Assembly (NCBI GenBank): GCA_965198485.1
Contig: CBDAPQ010000005.1
Coordinates: 2,728,001 to 2,792,000 of the forward strand
Direction of reading: 5' to 3'
DNA: 64,000 bases
Source of the DNA: RH-AL1 sp965198485
GTDB taxonomy: Bacteria > Pseudomonadota > Alphaproteobacteria > Rhizobiales > Beijerinckiaceae
The position numbers were made by a program, and so were the translations under genes. Below the pieces are notes generated by a model. It saw only the letters and a list, made by a program, of their open reading frames with translations, was not told the DNA's origin and did no database searches. This document shows positions 51,293-59,720 of this stretch, in pieces. Position 1 is the first letter of the stretch. Each line of letters begins with the position of its first letter.

Positions 51293-53662
51293 ATGCAGGT
51301 CTTGGATACAAGCGTCGAATCGACCATCGATGATGGCTTTCGCCTTCGATCCGCGACGGAGCACGTCAAGCTCATCGAGGTCGAGGACGGCGTCCTGGCG
51401 GATTACCTTCCACAGAAGGTCTGGATCGTGAGCGCCCGGGATCGCCGCCTTCTCTACGCCAACCCGAGCTTCCGCGGATATGTGCCGGCCTTGGAGCCTG
51501 ATTGGGACCGAGGCGCGACCATCTTCCATAGCGACGATCTCGATACGATCGCGGCTGCCTTCGAGGAAAGCGAGCGCGATGGAACGACCGATGCCAAGCA
51601 GATCCGCATCCTCGGTCGGGACGGGTCTTTCCGTTGGCACAAGACCAGGCTGACACCGGTCCGCCGTGCCGGCGCGGTCAAGGAATGGATCGTCACCGCC
51701 GTCGATATCGACGATCTCGTCGAATCGCAGCGCAGGTTGATGGAGACGACGGCGCTCCTGGCTCTCGCGCAGGAGGCCGCGGGCGCAGGCACCTGGGACC
51801 TGGATTTCCGCACCGGTGGGGTCAAGCTGTCGCGCGAAAGCGCCCGACTGCACAATGTCGGGTCCGATCCGCTCGAAACGGACCTCGAAGGCTGGAGCAG
51901 GATCGTCGACGCGGACGATGCGATGTTCGTCATCGCGACCCTTCAGGCCGCGGTCGACGCGAAGACGACTTACAACGGCGAGTTCCGCGTCCGTCTCGAG
52001 GACGGAAGCGTGCGCTGGCTCAGTGGCATCGGTCGCGCCTATTACGACGAGAAGGGACAGCCGATCCGCATGATCGGTCTCAACTTCGACATCACGGAAC
52101 GCAAGACGGCCGAAACCAGGCTCCTGCAGGCCAACGCGGAAGCACAGGACGCCAAGCGCCTGGCCGAGCAGGCCAATCTGGCGAAAGGCGAGTTCCTGGC
52201 GAGCATGAGCCACGAGATCCGCACGCCGCTGAACAGCATCATCGGCTACTCCGACCTGCTCATGGAGGAAAGCGAGCACGGCTCGTCCATCCGCCGCAAG
52301 CTCGAGGTGATCCAGGAGTCCGGAGCCGCCCTGCTCACGGTCGTCAACGACATCCTCGACTTCTCGAAGATCGAGGCCGGGCAGATCACGCTCGATCCAA
52401 CTCCTTTCTCGCCCGGCTCCCTCCTCGACAATGTCGGCTCGATGCTCGCCGGCTTGGCGCAACGCAAGCAGATCGCGCTCATCCGCCAGGTCGCACCCGA
52501 TGTGTCGGCTTATCTGCGAGGCGACGAGGGCCGGTTGCGTCAGGTCTTGCTCAACCTGGTCAACAATGCCGTGAAATTCACCGACGCCGGCTGCGTCGTC
52601 ATCTCCGTCGCCAAGGACAAGTGGGACGCGCCGGAAGGACATCAGGCGCTCCGCTTCGCCGTGAAGGACACCGGCATCGGCATCTCGCCCGAACAGCAGC
52701 AGCGTCTCTTCCAGCGCTTCAGTCAGGTCGACGCTTCGGTCAACCGGCGCTTCGGAGGGACAGGTCTCGGTCTCGCCATCAGCAAGCAACTCATCGAATT
52801 GATGGGCGGCGACATCGGCGTGGAGAGCCAAGAAGGCCTGGGATCGGTCTTCTGGTTCCGCATCGTCCTGCCCGTCGCGGACGCGCTCGAGACGCGCAGC
52901 CCGGCCTGTCAGCCCGAGAAGCGCCTCGCGGGGCGCAGCGCGCGCGTCCTCGTGGTCGAGGACGTCACCGTCAACCAGGAGCTCGCCAGGGCCGTCCTGG
53001 AGCGCGCGGGCCATCACGTGACGATCGCCTGCAACGGGCAGGAGGCGGTGGAGGCGGTGGGACGCGAGGCCTTCGACGTGCTGCTCATGGACGTGCAGAT
53101 GCCGGTGATGGATGGGATCACGGCGACGAAGGCCATCCGCGGAGCGGATCACCCGAGCCGGCACGTTCCCATCATCGGCATGACGGCCAACGTCCTGCCG
53201 CAGCAGATCGCGGGTCTGGCGCGGGCGGGCATGGACGATCACGTCGGCAAGCCCTTCCGCCGCCCCGAGCTTCTGGCCGCCATCGACAGGTTTGTCGCGG
53301 CCTCGCCTCCGATGGCAGCGGCCGACGTCGCCGCGGGGGAAGACGAACGCTTCGATCGATCCGCCTTCGCGGCGCTCGAAGACATGATCGGGGAGACGTC
53401 GTTCCGGGTGGTGGCGAGCAAGTTCTCGGCCGACCTCGCATCGCGGTTCGAGCTGTTGTCGTCCGAGGACCATGAGCGGCTGAGGAACGCGGCTCACGCG
53501 ATGATCCAGTCGGCCGGCCTGTTCGGCTTCAAAAAGCTCCTGACGATCCTGCGAAGCTTCGAAGATGCCGCCGCGCCGGGCGATACGAAGGTGGCCTTGG
53601 ACCAGCTTCGGGCGGAAGCTCGCCTGGTGAGCGCCGACGTCGACCGCTACCTTGCCGGGTAG
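51293..53662 (+). CDS. soluble hybrid histidine kinase (PAS-PAS-HisKA-HATPase-REC-HPt)
   Basis: This 789-aa kinase has no membrane helix. Two PAS domains (about 40-150 and 160-285) sense an unknown cytoplasmic signal. The H-box FLASMSHEIRTPLNSIIGYS, N-box LNLVNNAVKFTD, G-boxes VKDTGIGISPEQQQ and GGTGLGLAISK are intact. A receiver follows (phospho-acceptor in LLMDVQMPVMDG) and a C-terminal HPt-like domain, where NAAHAMIQSAGLFG keeps the histidine but has Gln-Ser where Lys-Gly is usual. Start ATG 51293. No cognate regulator is adjacent. Confidence 0.92.
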   Translation: MQVLDTSVESTIDDGFRLRSATEHVKLIEVEDGVLADYLPQKVWIVSARDRRLLYANPSFRGYVPALEPDWDRGATIFHSDDLDTIAAAFEESERDGTTDAKQIRILGRDGSFRWHKTRLTPVRRAGAVKEWIVTAVDIDDLVESQRRLMETTALLALAQEAAGAGTWDLDFRTGGVKLSRESARLHNVGSDPLETDLEGWSRIVDADDAMFVIATLQAAVDAKTTYNGEFRVRLEDGSVRWLSGIGRAYYDEKGQPIRMIGLNFDITERKTAETRLLQANAEAQDAKRLAEQANLAKGEFLASMSHEIRTPLNSIIGYSDLLMEESEHGSSIRRKLEVIQESGAALLTVVNDILDFSKIEAGQITLDPTPFSPGSLLDNVGSMLAGLAQRKQIALIRQVAPDVSAYLRGDEGRLRQVLLNLVNNAVKFTDAGCVVISVAKDKWDAPEGHQALRFAVKDTGIGISPEQQQRLFQRFSQVDASVNRRFGGTGLGLAISKQLIELMGGDIGVESQEGLGSVFWFRIVLPVADALETRSPACQPEKRLAGRSARVLVVEDVTVNQELARAVLERAGHHVTIACNGQEAVEAVGREAFDVLLMDVQMPVMDGITATKAIRGADHPSRHVPIIGMTANVLPQQIAGLARAGMDDHVGKPFRRPELLAAIDRFVAASPPMAAADVAAGEDERFDRSAFAALEDMIGETSFRVVASKFSADLASRFELLSSEDHERLRNAAHAMIQSAGLFGFKKLLTILRSFEDAAAPGDTKVALDQLRAEARLVSADVDRYLAG

Positions 53663-53733
53663 AGGGCTCGCCAAGCAGCCGCGCTTGGCAGGATCACGGA
53701 GCCGACGACAACGACCCGCGCGATCGCAGCAGT

Positions 53734-53759
53734 GGAACCCTCGCGATATTCGCGACGTT
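53734..53759 (+). promoter_or_regulatory. EcfG-type promoter (GGAAC-N17-CGTT)
   Basis: GGAAC at 53734 and CGTT at 53756 are 17 bases apart, a full match to the general-stress consensus of alphaproteobacteria. The first DUF4142 gene starts 30 bases downstream. Confidence 0.78.
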
Positions 53760-53788
53760 CTGCCTATGCTTTCTGAGGGGACAGCATC

Positions 53789-54334
53789 ATGAACATCAAC
53801 AAGTCGACACCGTTGCTATTCGCGGGCGTTCTACTTGCAGCCGGTGCGAACCTGCCCGCTCATGCGGCGTCGGCGAACACCGAGGCGTTCCTCGCCAACG
53901 TGACGGCGAACGTCGATTTCCTCGATCGCTCCAGCCGCCTGGCGCTCGACAACTCCAAGAGCATCAAGGTCAAGGACTTCGCCCGTGCCCAGGCCAAGGA
54001 CCAGACGCTGGCCGCCAACGCGATCTTCGACATCACCCAGAAGATGGCGGCCGAGCCGCTGCAGACTGGTCGCTCCGTGGCGGTCGCCGGCCAGACTGCC
54101 CAGGTCGTCGACAACCGCCTGCCGCTCGGCCAGGAAGACCTCGACAGCCTCGAGGGCCAGAGCGGAATCGAGTTCGACGAGGCTTTCCGCGCCAAGCAGC
54201 GCGACGCTCTGCTCCAGGTCCAGAGCGACTACGAGACGTATCTTACCACCGGCGACGATGCCGCGCTGAAGGCGGTTGCGGCGCGTGAACTGCCGAAGGT
54301 CAAGAAGCAGCTGGCCGTGCTCGGCAAGGTTTGA
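53789..54334 (+). CDS. DUF4142-like secreted protein, copy 1
   Basis: This 181-aa exported helical protein has a signal peptide (MNINKSTPLLFAGVLLAAGA, cleavage near AHA) followed by a ferritin-like helical bundle: AFLANVTANVDFLDRSSRLA, KVKDFARAQAKDQTLAANAI and a C-terminal EAFRAKQRDALLQVQSDYET then AARELPKVKKQLAVLGKV. The pattern fits DUF4142, often linked to stress responses and possibly cell-envelope protection. It stands behind an EcfG-type promoter and a GAGGGGA ribosome-binding site, and is closely related to the gene at 54607. Confidence 0.85.
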   Translation: MNINKSTPLLFAGVLLAAGANLPAHAASANTEAFLANVTANVDFLDRSSRLALDNSKSIKVKDFARAQAKDQTLAANAIFDITQKMAAEPLQTGRSVAVAGQTAQVVDNRLPLGQEDLDSLEGQSGIEFDEAFRAKQRDALLQVQSDYETYLTTGDDAALKAVAARELPKVKKQLAVLGKV

Positions 54335-54365
54335 ACCTACCTCGATCAGTCGAGGCCAAGATATC

Positions 54366-54393
54366 GAGGCCGCGCCCATTCTGGCGCGGCCTC
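54366..54393 (+). terminator. strong hairpin terminator
   Basis: GAGGCCGCGCC and GGCGCGGCCTC form an 11-bp perfect stem around CATTCT, 32 bases after the stop of the first DUF4142 gene. It is followed by TTAGTTG rather than a pure T-run. Confidence 0.75.
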
Positions 54394-54552
54394 TTAGTTG
54401 TCCGGCCGCTTGGTGCCGACAGCGATAACCATCTCCTGCGAGCGATGGTCCCCGATCGCCTCCGGCAGGAGACCGTAGATTTTCCCCGGATCTCGAAAGA
54501 TTTGGGCTTGCCGCTCGTCGGCGCGTCTCAGCGAAATGGCGAGTTCCGCGTA

Positions 54553-54577
54553 GGAACCAAGTTGCTGCCGCGTTGTT
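54553..54577 (+). promoter_or_regulatory. EcfG-like promoter, one mismatch (GGAAC-N16-TGTT)
   Basis: GGAAC at 54553 and TGTT at 54574 are 16 bases apart; the -10 element differs from CGTT by one base. The following leader TGCTTTCTGAGGGGA is shared with the first DUF4142 gene, so the promoter and leader were duplicated with the gene. Confidence 0.65.
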
Positions 54578-54606
54578 CTATCTCTGCTTTCTGAGGGGAT
54601 GGCATT

Positions 54607-55158
54607 ATGTTCAAGATCAAGCTCGGCGCCGCTGTCGCGTTCTGCCTCGCCGCTTCCACGCCGGCCTTTGCCGCGTCGACGGTAACGGATCTCTTCATGG
54701 CCAACGTAAAGGCCAATGTCGCCTTTCTCGATCAGTCCGGCAAGCTTGCCGAGAACCACACCAAGTCTCCCGCCGTCCGCGCCTTCGCCAAGGCCGAGAT
54801 CGTGGACGCCTTTCGCACCGCCGAGATGCTCGACGGGGTCGCGCCAACGCGTCTCGCCGCCGCCTCGCCCGACAGTGACGTCGTGGTCACCGGCCGTTCC
54901 GCCGCCACCGTGCCGCCGCTCGGGCAGGCCGCCAACGGCCGCTCCGCGCTCGGCCAGGGCGACGTTGCCAGGCTCGCTCAGCTCCAGGGGCGCAGCTTCG
55001 ACGATGCGCTCTGGCTGAAGCAGGTCGACGCGCTGAGCCAGCTGCGGGCTGACTACGAGACCTACGCCACCTCCGGTGACGACGCCGTTCTCGTTGCCGT
55101 CGCCAAGCGCGAACTGCCGAAAGTCGAGGCTCGGCTCCTGGCGCTCAGTAAGATCTGA
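54607..55158 (+). CDS. DUF4142-like secreted protein, copy 2
   Basis: This 183-aa paralogue of the gene at 53789 has a signal peptide (MFKIKLGAAVAFCLAASTPA, cleavage near AFA) and the same helical layout: TDLFMANVKANVAFLDQSGK, KSPAVRAFAKAEIVDAFR and a C-terminus DDALWLKQVDALSQLRADYE then AKRELPKVEARLLALSKI. The central linker is rich in Ala and Pro. The tandem arrangement, near-identical leader and separate promoter and terminator indicate a local duplication kept for independent expression. Confidence 0.85.
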   Translation: MFKIKLGAAVAFCLAASTPAFAASTVTDLFMANVKANVAFLDQSGKLAENHTKSPAVRAFAKAEIVDAFRTAEMLDGVAPTRLAAASPDSDVVVTGRSAATVPPLGQAANGRSALGQGDVARLAQLQGRSFDDALWLKQVDALSQLRADYETYATSGDDAVLVAVAKRELPKVEARLLALSKI

Positions 55159-55186
55159 AATCGAGCGATTCCGTAAGAGAGGACAT

Positions 55187-55215
55187 AGGCCGGACCTTCG
55201 GGTGCCGGCCTTTTT
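55187..55215 (+). terminator. Rho-independent terminator
   Basis: AGGCCGGACC, loop TTCG, GGTGCCGGCC with a bulged G, then five T. It lies 29 bases after the stop of the second DUF4142 gene. Confidence 0.88.
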
Positions 55216-55669
55216 CGTGCCGCCTCGACCGCTTGTCGGCGTTCGCCGACGCTGTTCGGTTCCAATTCATGCCTCGTCGCGGAACGCGCCGATGGCACGC
55301 TTCGCTGTCGATGAACCGCGACAGCGTCCCGCTCGTTTGTCGACGTTCGCTGACTTTGGCGGGGCGACATGTCAGGGTTCGCGACGTGCGACAGGCTCAC
55401 CACGAGGGCGAGCCGGCTCTTGAGACAGCAGGCGTGTTCGGCTATCTTACCTAGCGGACGAGCCGCCGACGTGCAAGCCGCGGCCGAGCTTGCCGCCCGA
55501 CTCGCCGCTTGCTACAGGAGCGGTTCACACGAAGCTTCGCCCGCCGTCCGAGCGCCGGCCCGCGTCTTTTTCGACGCGGTGGTCCCCTGGCGGGACAACG
55601 GCGGACCGGAGCTTTTCCGAAACCACGAACCGCCGGCGCCGGCCCTCACGGGTCCCTCCAGGAGAATGA
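55216..55669 (+). other. long leader region of rpsA
   Basis: This 454-base stretch has no convincing gene. It contains the rpsA promoter (55420-55448) and a 5' leader of about 210 bases, including the hairpin CGCGTCTTTTTCGACGCG near 55562. S1 regulates its own translation in E. coli through its leader, so a control role is possible by analogy. cmk, which often precedes rpsA, is absent. Confidence 0.6.
55420..55448 (+). promoter_or_regulatory. sigma-70-type promoter of rpsA (TTGAGA-N17-TATCTT)
   Basis: The -35 hexamer TTGAGA and the -10 hexamer TATCTT are 17 bases apart, close to the housekeeping consensus. Transcription would start about 215 bases before the rpsA ATG. Confidence 0.7.
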
Positions 55670-57394
55670 ATGTCAGACGTTTCCACGTACACGCCCTCGC
55701 GTGACGATTTCGCGGCGTTGCTCGACGAGAGCTACGGCGAGAACGAGGCTTTCGAAGGCTCGGTCATCAAGGGCCGCGTCGTCGCCATCGAGAAGGATGT
55801 CGCCGTCATCGACATCGGCCTCAAGACGGAGGGCCGCGTCGCCCTCAAGGAATTCCAGGGTCCGGGCCGCGAAGGCGACATCGTCGTCGGCGACGAGGTC
55901 GAGGTCTACCTCGAGCGCATCGAGAACGCGCTGGGCGAAGCCGTCATCTCGCGCGACAAGGCGCGCCGCGAGGAGAGCTGGGTCAAGCTCGAGAAGGCCT
56001 TCGAGGCCCAGGAGAAGGTCGAGGGCGTGATCTTCAACCAGGTCAAGGGCGGCTTCACCGTCGACCTCGACGGCGCCGTGGCCTTCCTGCCGCGCTCCCA
56101 GGTCGACATCCGCCCGGTGCGCGACGTCACGCCGCTGATGAACATCCCGCAGCCGTTCCAGATCCTCAAGATGGATCGCCGCCGCGGCAACATCGTCGTG
56201 TCGCGCCGCACCGTCCTCGAGGAGAGCCGCGCCGAACAGCGCCACGAGATCGTCGCCAACCTCGAAGAGGGCATGGTCATCGACGGCACGGTGAAGAACA
56301 TCACCGACTATGGCGCCTTCGTCGACCTCGGCGGCATCGACGGCCTGCTCCACGTCACCGACATCGCCTGGCGCCGCGTCAACCACCCGACCGAGGTGCT
56401 GAACATCGGCCAGACGGTCAAGGTCAAGATCATCAAGATCAACCACGAGACGCACCGCATCTCGCTGGGCATGAAGCAGCTGCTCGACGACCCGTGGCAG
56501 AACATCGAGGCCAAGTACCCGATCGAGGCGCGCTTCGTCGGCCGCGTGACCAACATCACCGACTATGGCGCCTTCGTGGAGCTGGAGCCTGGCATTGAGG
56601 GCCTGATCCACGTCTCCGAGATGAGCTGGACCAAGAAGAACGTCCATCCCGGCAAGATCGTCGCCACTTCGCAGGAGGTCGACGTGCAGGTGCTCGAGGT
56701 CGATTCGATCAAGCGCCGCATCTCGCTCGGCCTCAAGCAGACGCTGTCGAACCCCTGGGAGCTCTTTGCCGAGAAGTTCCCGGTCGGCGCGACCGTCGAG
56801 GGCGAGGTCAAGAACAAGACCGAGTTCGGGCTGTTCGTGGGCCTCGACGGCGACGTCGACGGCATGGTGCACCTCTCCGACCTCGACTGGGCGCGGCCGG
56901 GTGAGATCGCCATTGAGGACTACAAGAAAGGCGACATCGTGCGCGCCCAGGTGCTCGACGTCGACACCGAGAAGGAGCGCATCTCGCTCGGCATCAAGCA
57001 GCTCGGCGCCGATGCCGTCGCGCCGACGGCCGGCGGCGACGATGCCCCCGGCGAGTTCCGCAAGAACCAAGTGGTGACCTGCGAGATCATCGACGTGAAG
57101 GACGGCGGTATCGACGTGAAGATCGCCGGCACCGAGATGGTCGCCTTCATCAAGCGCAACGACCTCGCGCGCGACCGCAACGACCAGCGCCCCGATCGTT
57201 TCGCCGTCGGCGAGAAGGTCGACGCCCGCGTCACCCAGTACGACAAGCGCGCGAAAAAAATCTCGGTGTCGATCAAGGCGCTCGAGCTGCACGACGAGAA
57301 GGAGGCGATCGCCCAGTTCGGCTCGGCCGATTCTGGAGCATCGCTCGGCGACATCCTCGGCGCGGCGCTCAAGGCGCGCCAGACCAAGGATTGA
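55670..57394 (+). CDS. rpsA: 30S ribosomal protein S1
   Basis: S1 binds mRNA on the 30S subunit and helps structured messages start translation. The 574-aa protein contains six S1 OB-fold repeats, starting near residues 27, 117, 203, 288, 374 and 462 (for example KNITDYGAFVDLGGIDGLLH and TNITDYGAFVELEPGIEGLI). The start ATG 55670 follows CCAGGAGA. Length is typical of alphaproteobacteria. Large frames on the opposite strand are shadows of the acidic codon pattern. Confidence 0.98.
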   Translation: MSDVSTYTPSRDDFAALLDESYGENEAFEGSVIKGRVVAIEKDVAVIDIGLKTEGRVALKEFQGPGREGDIVVGDEVEVYLERIENALGEAVISRDKARREESWVKLEKAFEAQEKVEGVIFNQVKGGFTVDLDGAVAFLPRSQVDIRPVRDVTPLMNIPQPFQILKMDRRRGNIVVSRRTVLEESRAEQRHEIVANLEEGMVIDGTVKNITDYGAFVDLGGIDGLLHVTDIAWRRVNHPTEVLNIGQTVKVKIIKINHETHRISLGMKQLLDDPWQNIEAKYPIEARFVGRVTNITDYGAFVELEPGIEGLIHVSEMSWTKKNVHPGKIVATSQEVDVQVLEVDSIKRRISLGLKQTLSNPWELFAEKFPVGATVEGEVKNKTEFGLFVGLDGDVDGMVHLSDLDWARPGEIAIEDYKKGDIVRAQVLDVDTEKERISLGIKQLGADAVAPTAGGDDAPGEFRKNQVVTCEIIDVKDGGIDVKIAGTEMVAFIKRNDLARDRNDQRPDRFAVGEKVDARVTQYDKRAKKISVSIKALELHDEKEAIAQFGSADSGASLGDILGAALKARQTKD

Positions 57395-57420
57395 TCGTCC
57401 CTCACGGCAACGACTTGGGA

Positions 57421-57447
57421 AGGCCCGGCTCAGTGCCGGGCCTTTTG
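57421..57447 (+). terminator. Rho-independent terminator of rpsA
   Basis: AGGCCCGGC, loop TCAGT, GCCGGGCCT, then TTT. It lies 26 bases after the rpsA stop. Confidence 0.88.
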
Positions 57448-57510
57448 CGTTCCGCTGAGGAACGTCACGCAAGCGCGGCCATTTCAGGGGTTTAGCCGAG
57501 GGGAACGAGC

Positions 57511-57810
57511 ATGGAACCGATGAAGCCCATGAAGCCTATGGAACCGATGAAGCCCATGGCACCGATGTCGGGCGGCGAGAAGTGGTGGCCTACCGACCTC
57601 GGCCAGCCCTCCTCCAGCGGCGGCCAGAACGACATGCGCTACGCCTTTTTCCCCGGGAAGCACCGCCTGCTGGTGGAGCGCGCCGGCAAAACCACGACCT
57701 ACGATAGCGGCGACCACGACATCGGCGGCGTGCAGCAGCAGAACGGCGGCGACCCGGAGTTCAGCTCGTCGAAGGGCACGGTGAAGCTCTCCGACCTGAA
57801 GCAGCTCTGA
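57511..57810 (+). CDS. small protein with Met-Pro-Lys repeat and shared WWP/GDH domain
   Basis: This 99-aa protein of unknown function begins with a repetitive segment made of Met-Pro-Lys and Met-Glu-Pro units (MEPMKPMKPMEPMKPMAPM), then a compact domain: KWWPTDLGQPSSSGGQNDMR, YAFFPGKHRLLV, YDSGDHDIGGVQQQNGG and GTVKLSDLKQL. The same domain, in the same order, forms the middle of the next protein (57813-58565). It has no signal peptide. It lies two bases before that gene, so the two form an operon, starting 64 bases after the rpsA terminator. Confidence 0.82.
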   Translation: MEPMKPMKPMEPMKPMAPMSGGEKWWPTDLGQPSSSGGQNDMRYAFFPGKHRLLVERAGKTTTYDSGDHDIGGVQQQNGGDPEFSSSKGTVKLSDLKQL

Positions 57811-57812
57811 GG

Positions 57813-58565
57813 ATGGACGACGTGCTGACGGGCGAGGGCCGCACCGAGGCCGAAGCGATCGGCCGACGGCACGACGTGCCGGCCGACGCCGTGGCCGTTC
57901 TGCTGGCCGCGATCCGGCGCGGCGGCGGGCGCCAGGCGCAGTTCTCGCACCCGGAACTCGGCGGCATGGGGCAATGGTCGCGCGGCGGCGGCATCATGAT
58001 CGGCGACATGTTCAATCATTCGCTCAAGGCGAAGGTCGAGCAGCTCTGCAGCGAGCTGGCCGAACGCATTGACGAGGACGGGCTCTTCGCCGCCGAGCCG
58101 ATCGGGCGCGGTGGCGACTGGTGGCCTCGTGAACTCGGCCGCCCCTCCTCGGCGGGCAGCCAGAATGACGAGGCTTACGCCTGCTTCCCCGAGGTCCAAC
58201 GCGTGGCGATCCGTGGTGCCGACGGCATCAAGCTCTACGACACCGGCGACCATCGCATCTCCGGCGTGTCGCAGCAGCAGGGCGGCAGCCACGACCTCAC
58301 CTTCACCAGCCAGCACGGCACCGTGCGGCTCTCGGATCTGTCCCGATTGGAAGAGCATGCGGTGAGCGCGTCCTTGCCGCAGGAGCCTGTCGGCGAGCCC
58401 GATGGATCGCGCCGGGCGGAGCCTGCCCCCGCGGACGCACCAAGTACCGGTGGCAGTCACGACGCGCTCGCTCTTCTGGAGCGTCTTCACGAACTGCAAC
58501 GCAAGGGGATCCTCACGCAGGAGGAATTCGCGGCGAAAAAGACGGAATTGCTCGCGCGGCTCTGA
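57813..58565 (+). CDS. unknown protein with WWP/GDH domain and C-terminal SHOCT motif
   Basis: This 250-aa protein has three parts. Residues 1-95 are a helical region (TEAEAIGRRHDVPADAVAVL; GGMGQWSRGGGIMIGDMFN) resembling helical segments seen in SHOCT proteins. Residues 100-175 repeat the domain of the preceding gene (DWWPRELGRPSSAGSQNDEA, YDTGDHRISGVSQQQGGSHD, GTVRLSDLSRLE). Residues 218-250 are a SHOCT motif (LALLERLHELQRKGILTQEE FAAKKTELLARL), a short helical module thought to mediate oligomerisation. No enzyme motif is seen. Confidence 0.82.
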   Translation: MDDVLTGEGRTEAEAIGRRHDVPADAVAVLLAAIRRGGGRQAQFSHPELGGMGQWSRGGGIMIGDMFNHSLKAKVEQLCSELAERIDEDGLFAAEPIGRGGDWWPRELGRPSSAGSQNDEAYACFPEVQRVAIRGADGIKLYDTGDHRISGVSQQQGGSHDLTFTSQHGTVRLSDLSRLEEHAVSASLPQEPVGEPDGSRRAEPAPADAPSTGGSHDALALLERLHELQRKGILTQEEFAAKKTELLARL

Positions 58566-58600
58566 GATGCGTCGCGTCCGCCATCATCAGGGCGGCTTGA

Positions 58601-59557
58601 TCAAACCGCGCTCTCGATCAGGTCCACCGCGAGCAGCTGCGTCTCGGCGGCGATGAAGAGGCGCTTGCCGTCCACGCCGCCGAAGCAGCAGTTCCCCGCC
58701 GTCGTCGGCGTCGGGATGAAACCCAGCCGCGTGCGGTCGGGGGCGTAGATGTGGATGCCGTCGCCGGCGGTGCACCACAGCCAGCCGCGGCGGTCGACGG
58801 CCAAGCCGTCGGGCACGCCGTGATCGGTGCGGCAGAAAAAACGGCGGTTGCTCAGGCTGGCATCAACACCGACGTCGAAGGCCAGCACGTCGTGGGTGGG
58901 GCCGCCGATGGAGCGCGCCGTGTCGGACACGTAAAGTGTCCTGCCATCGGGCGAGAAGAACAGCCCATTGGGCTGCTCGAAATCGGCCATGCGCCGCAAC
59001 TCGCCGGTCTCCTCGACGAAGCGGTAGAGGCTGCGATGGTCGAGGTCGGGCTCGCCGAGGCAGCCCTGCCGCGGGTTGAGCAGGCCGAAGATGGGATCGG
59101 TGAACCAGATCGCGCCGTCGGCCGCGACCGTGACGTCGTTGGGCGTGTTGAGCCGCCTGCCCTCGTAGTGCGTCACCAGCGGCGTAGCCGGCATGCCTCG
59201 GCCGTCCGAGCGACTGACGCAGCGGCGCCCGTGCTCGCAATGGACCACCCTGCCCCTCGCATCGAGTGCGTTGGCATTGATGAAATGCGTGCGCGCCATC
59301 TCGACCTCGACCCTGCCGTCGCCGGGGTACCAGGCCATGACGCGCTGCAGCGGGATGTCCGACCAGATCAGCCGCCGCTCGGCCGGCAGCCACAGCGGTC
59401 CTTCGCCGTGCGCCGCGTGAGCATAGAGGCAGAGCAAGGGGCTGGTGCGCTCGACGACGCTCGCGAGCCGGTCGTCGTCGATCTGCACGCCGGTGAAGCC
59501 CTCGACCAAATCGGGCGGCGCGGGACGGCGGAGCAGGCACGGCGTGTGGGGCGACAT
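58601..59557 (-). CDS. SMP-30/gluconolactonase-family hydrolase
   Basis: This 318-aa six-bladed beta-propeller enzyme probably hydrolyses a sugar lactone. Conserved family points are GEGPLWLPAERRLIWSDIP (metal-ligand glutamate), the asparagine in EGRRLNTPNDVTVAADGAIW, and FEQPNGLFFSPDGRTLYVSD with the catalytic aspartate region, then GVPDGLAVDRRGWLW. I chose ATG 59557 (MSPHTPCLLRR); the frame is open to 59671. It converges with the WWP-domain operon. Confidence 0.9.
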   Translation of the reverse strand: MSPHTPCLLRRPAPPDLVEGFTGVQIDDDRLASVVERTSPLLCLYAHAAHGEGPLWLPAERRLIWSDIPLQRVMAWYPGDGRVEVEMARTHFINANALDARGRVVHCEHGRRCVSRSDGRGMPATPLVTHYEGRRLNTPNDVTVAADGAIWFTDPIFGLLNPRQGCLGEPDLDHRSLYRFVEETGELRRMADFEQPNGLFFSPDGRTLYVSDTARSIGGPTHDVLAFDVGVDASLSNRRFFCRTDHGVPDGLAVDRRGWLWCTAGDGIHIYAPDRTRLGFIPTPTTAGNCCFGGVDGKRLFIAAETQLLAVDLIESAV

Positions 59558-59720
59558 GGCGGCGCAATGGCGTTCCGCCTCGAAGGTTCGCCCTGACGGG
59601 CACCGTGGGCGCACGCGGCCCCGACCAACGGCGGATTGCTTCACCCTTCCACCACCGCTAACAAGCTTCACGTAAACGTCACCTGGTTCCGCTAACGGGA
59701 AGGTGATAGCGCGGATCGCG

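Noticed and set aside
51257..53674. 805-codon minus-strand frame over the hybrid kinase
   Set aside because: It exactly shadows the kinase in another frame and shows no recognisable domain.
54394..54759. 121-codon minus-strand frame between the DUF4142 genes
   Set aside because: Overlaps the second DUF4142 gene and its promoter; no domain.
55673..57472. 599-codon minus-strand frame over rpsA
   Set aside because: Leu/Asp/Val/His-biased shadow of the S1 repeats, including repeat-like artefacts.
57511..57570. Met-Pro-Lys repeat as a possible assembly artefact or CRISPR-like repeat
   Set aside because: The repeat units are short and in frame, and the gene continues into a conserved domain; no spacer structure.
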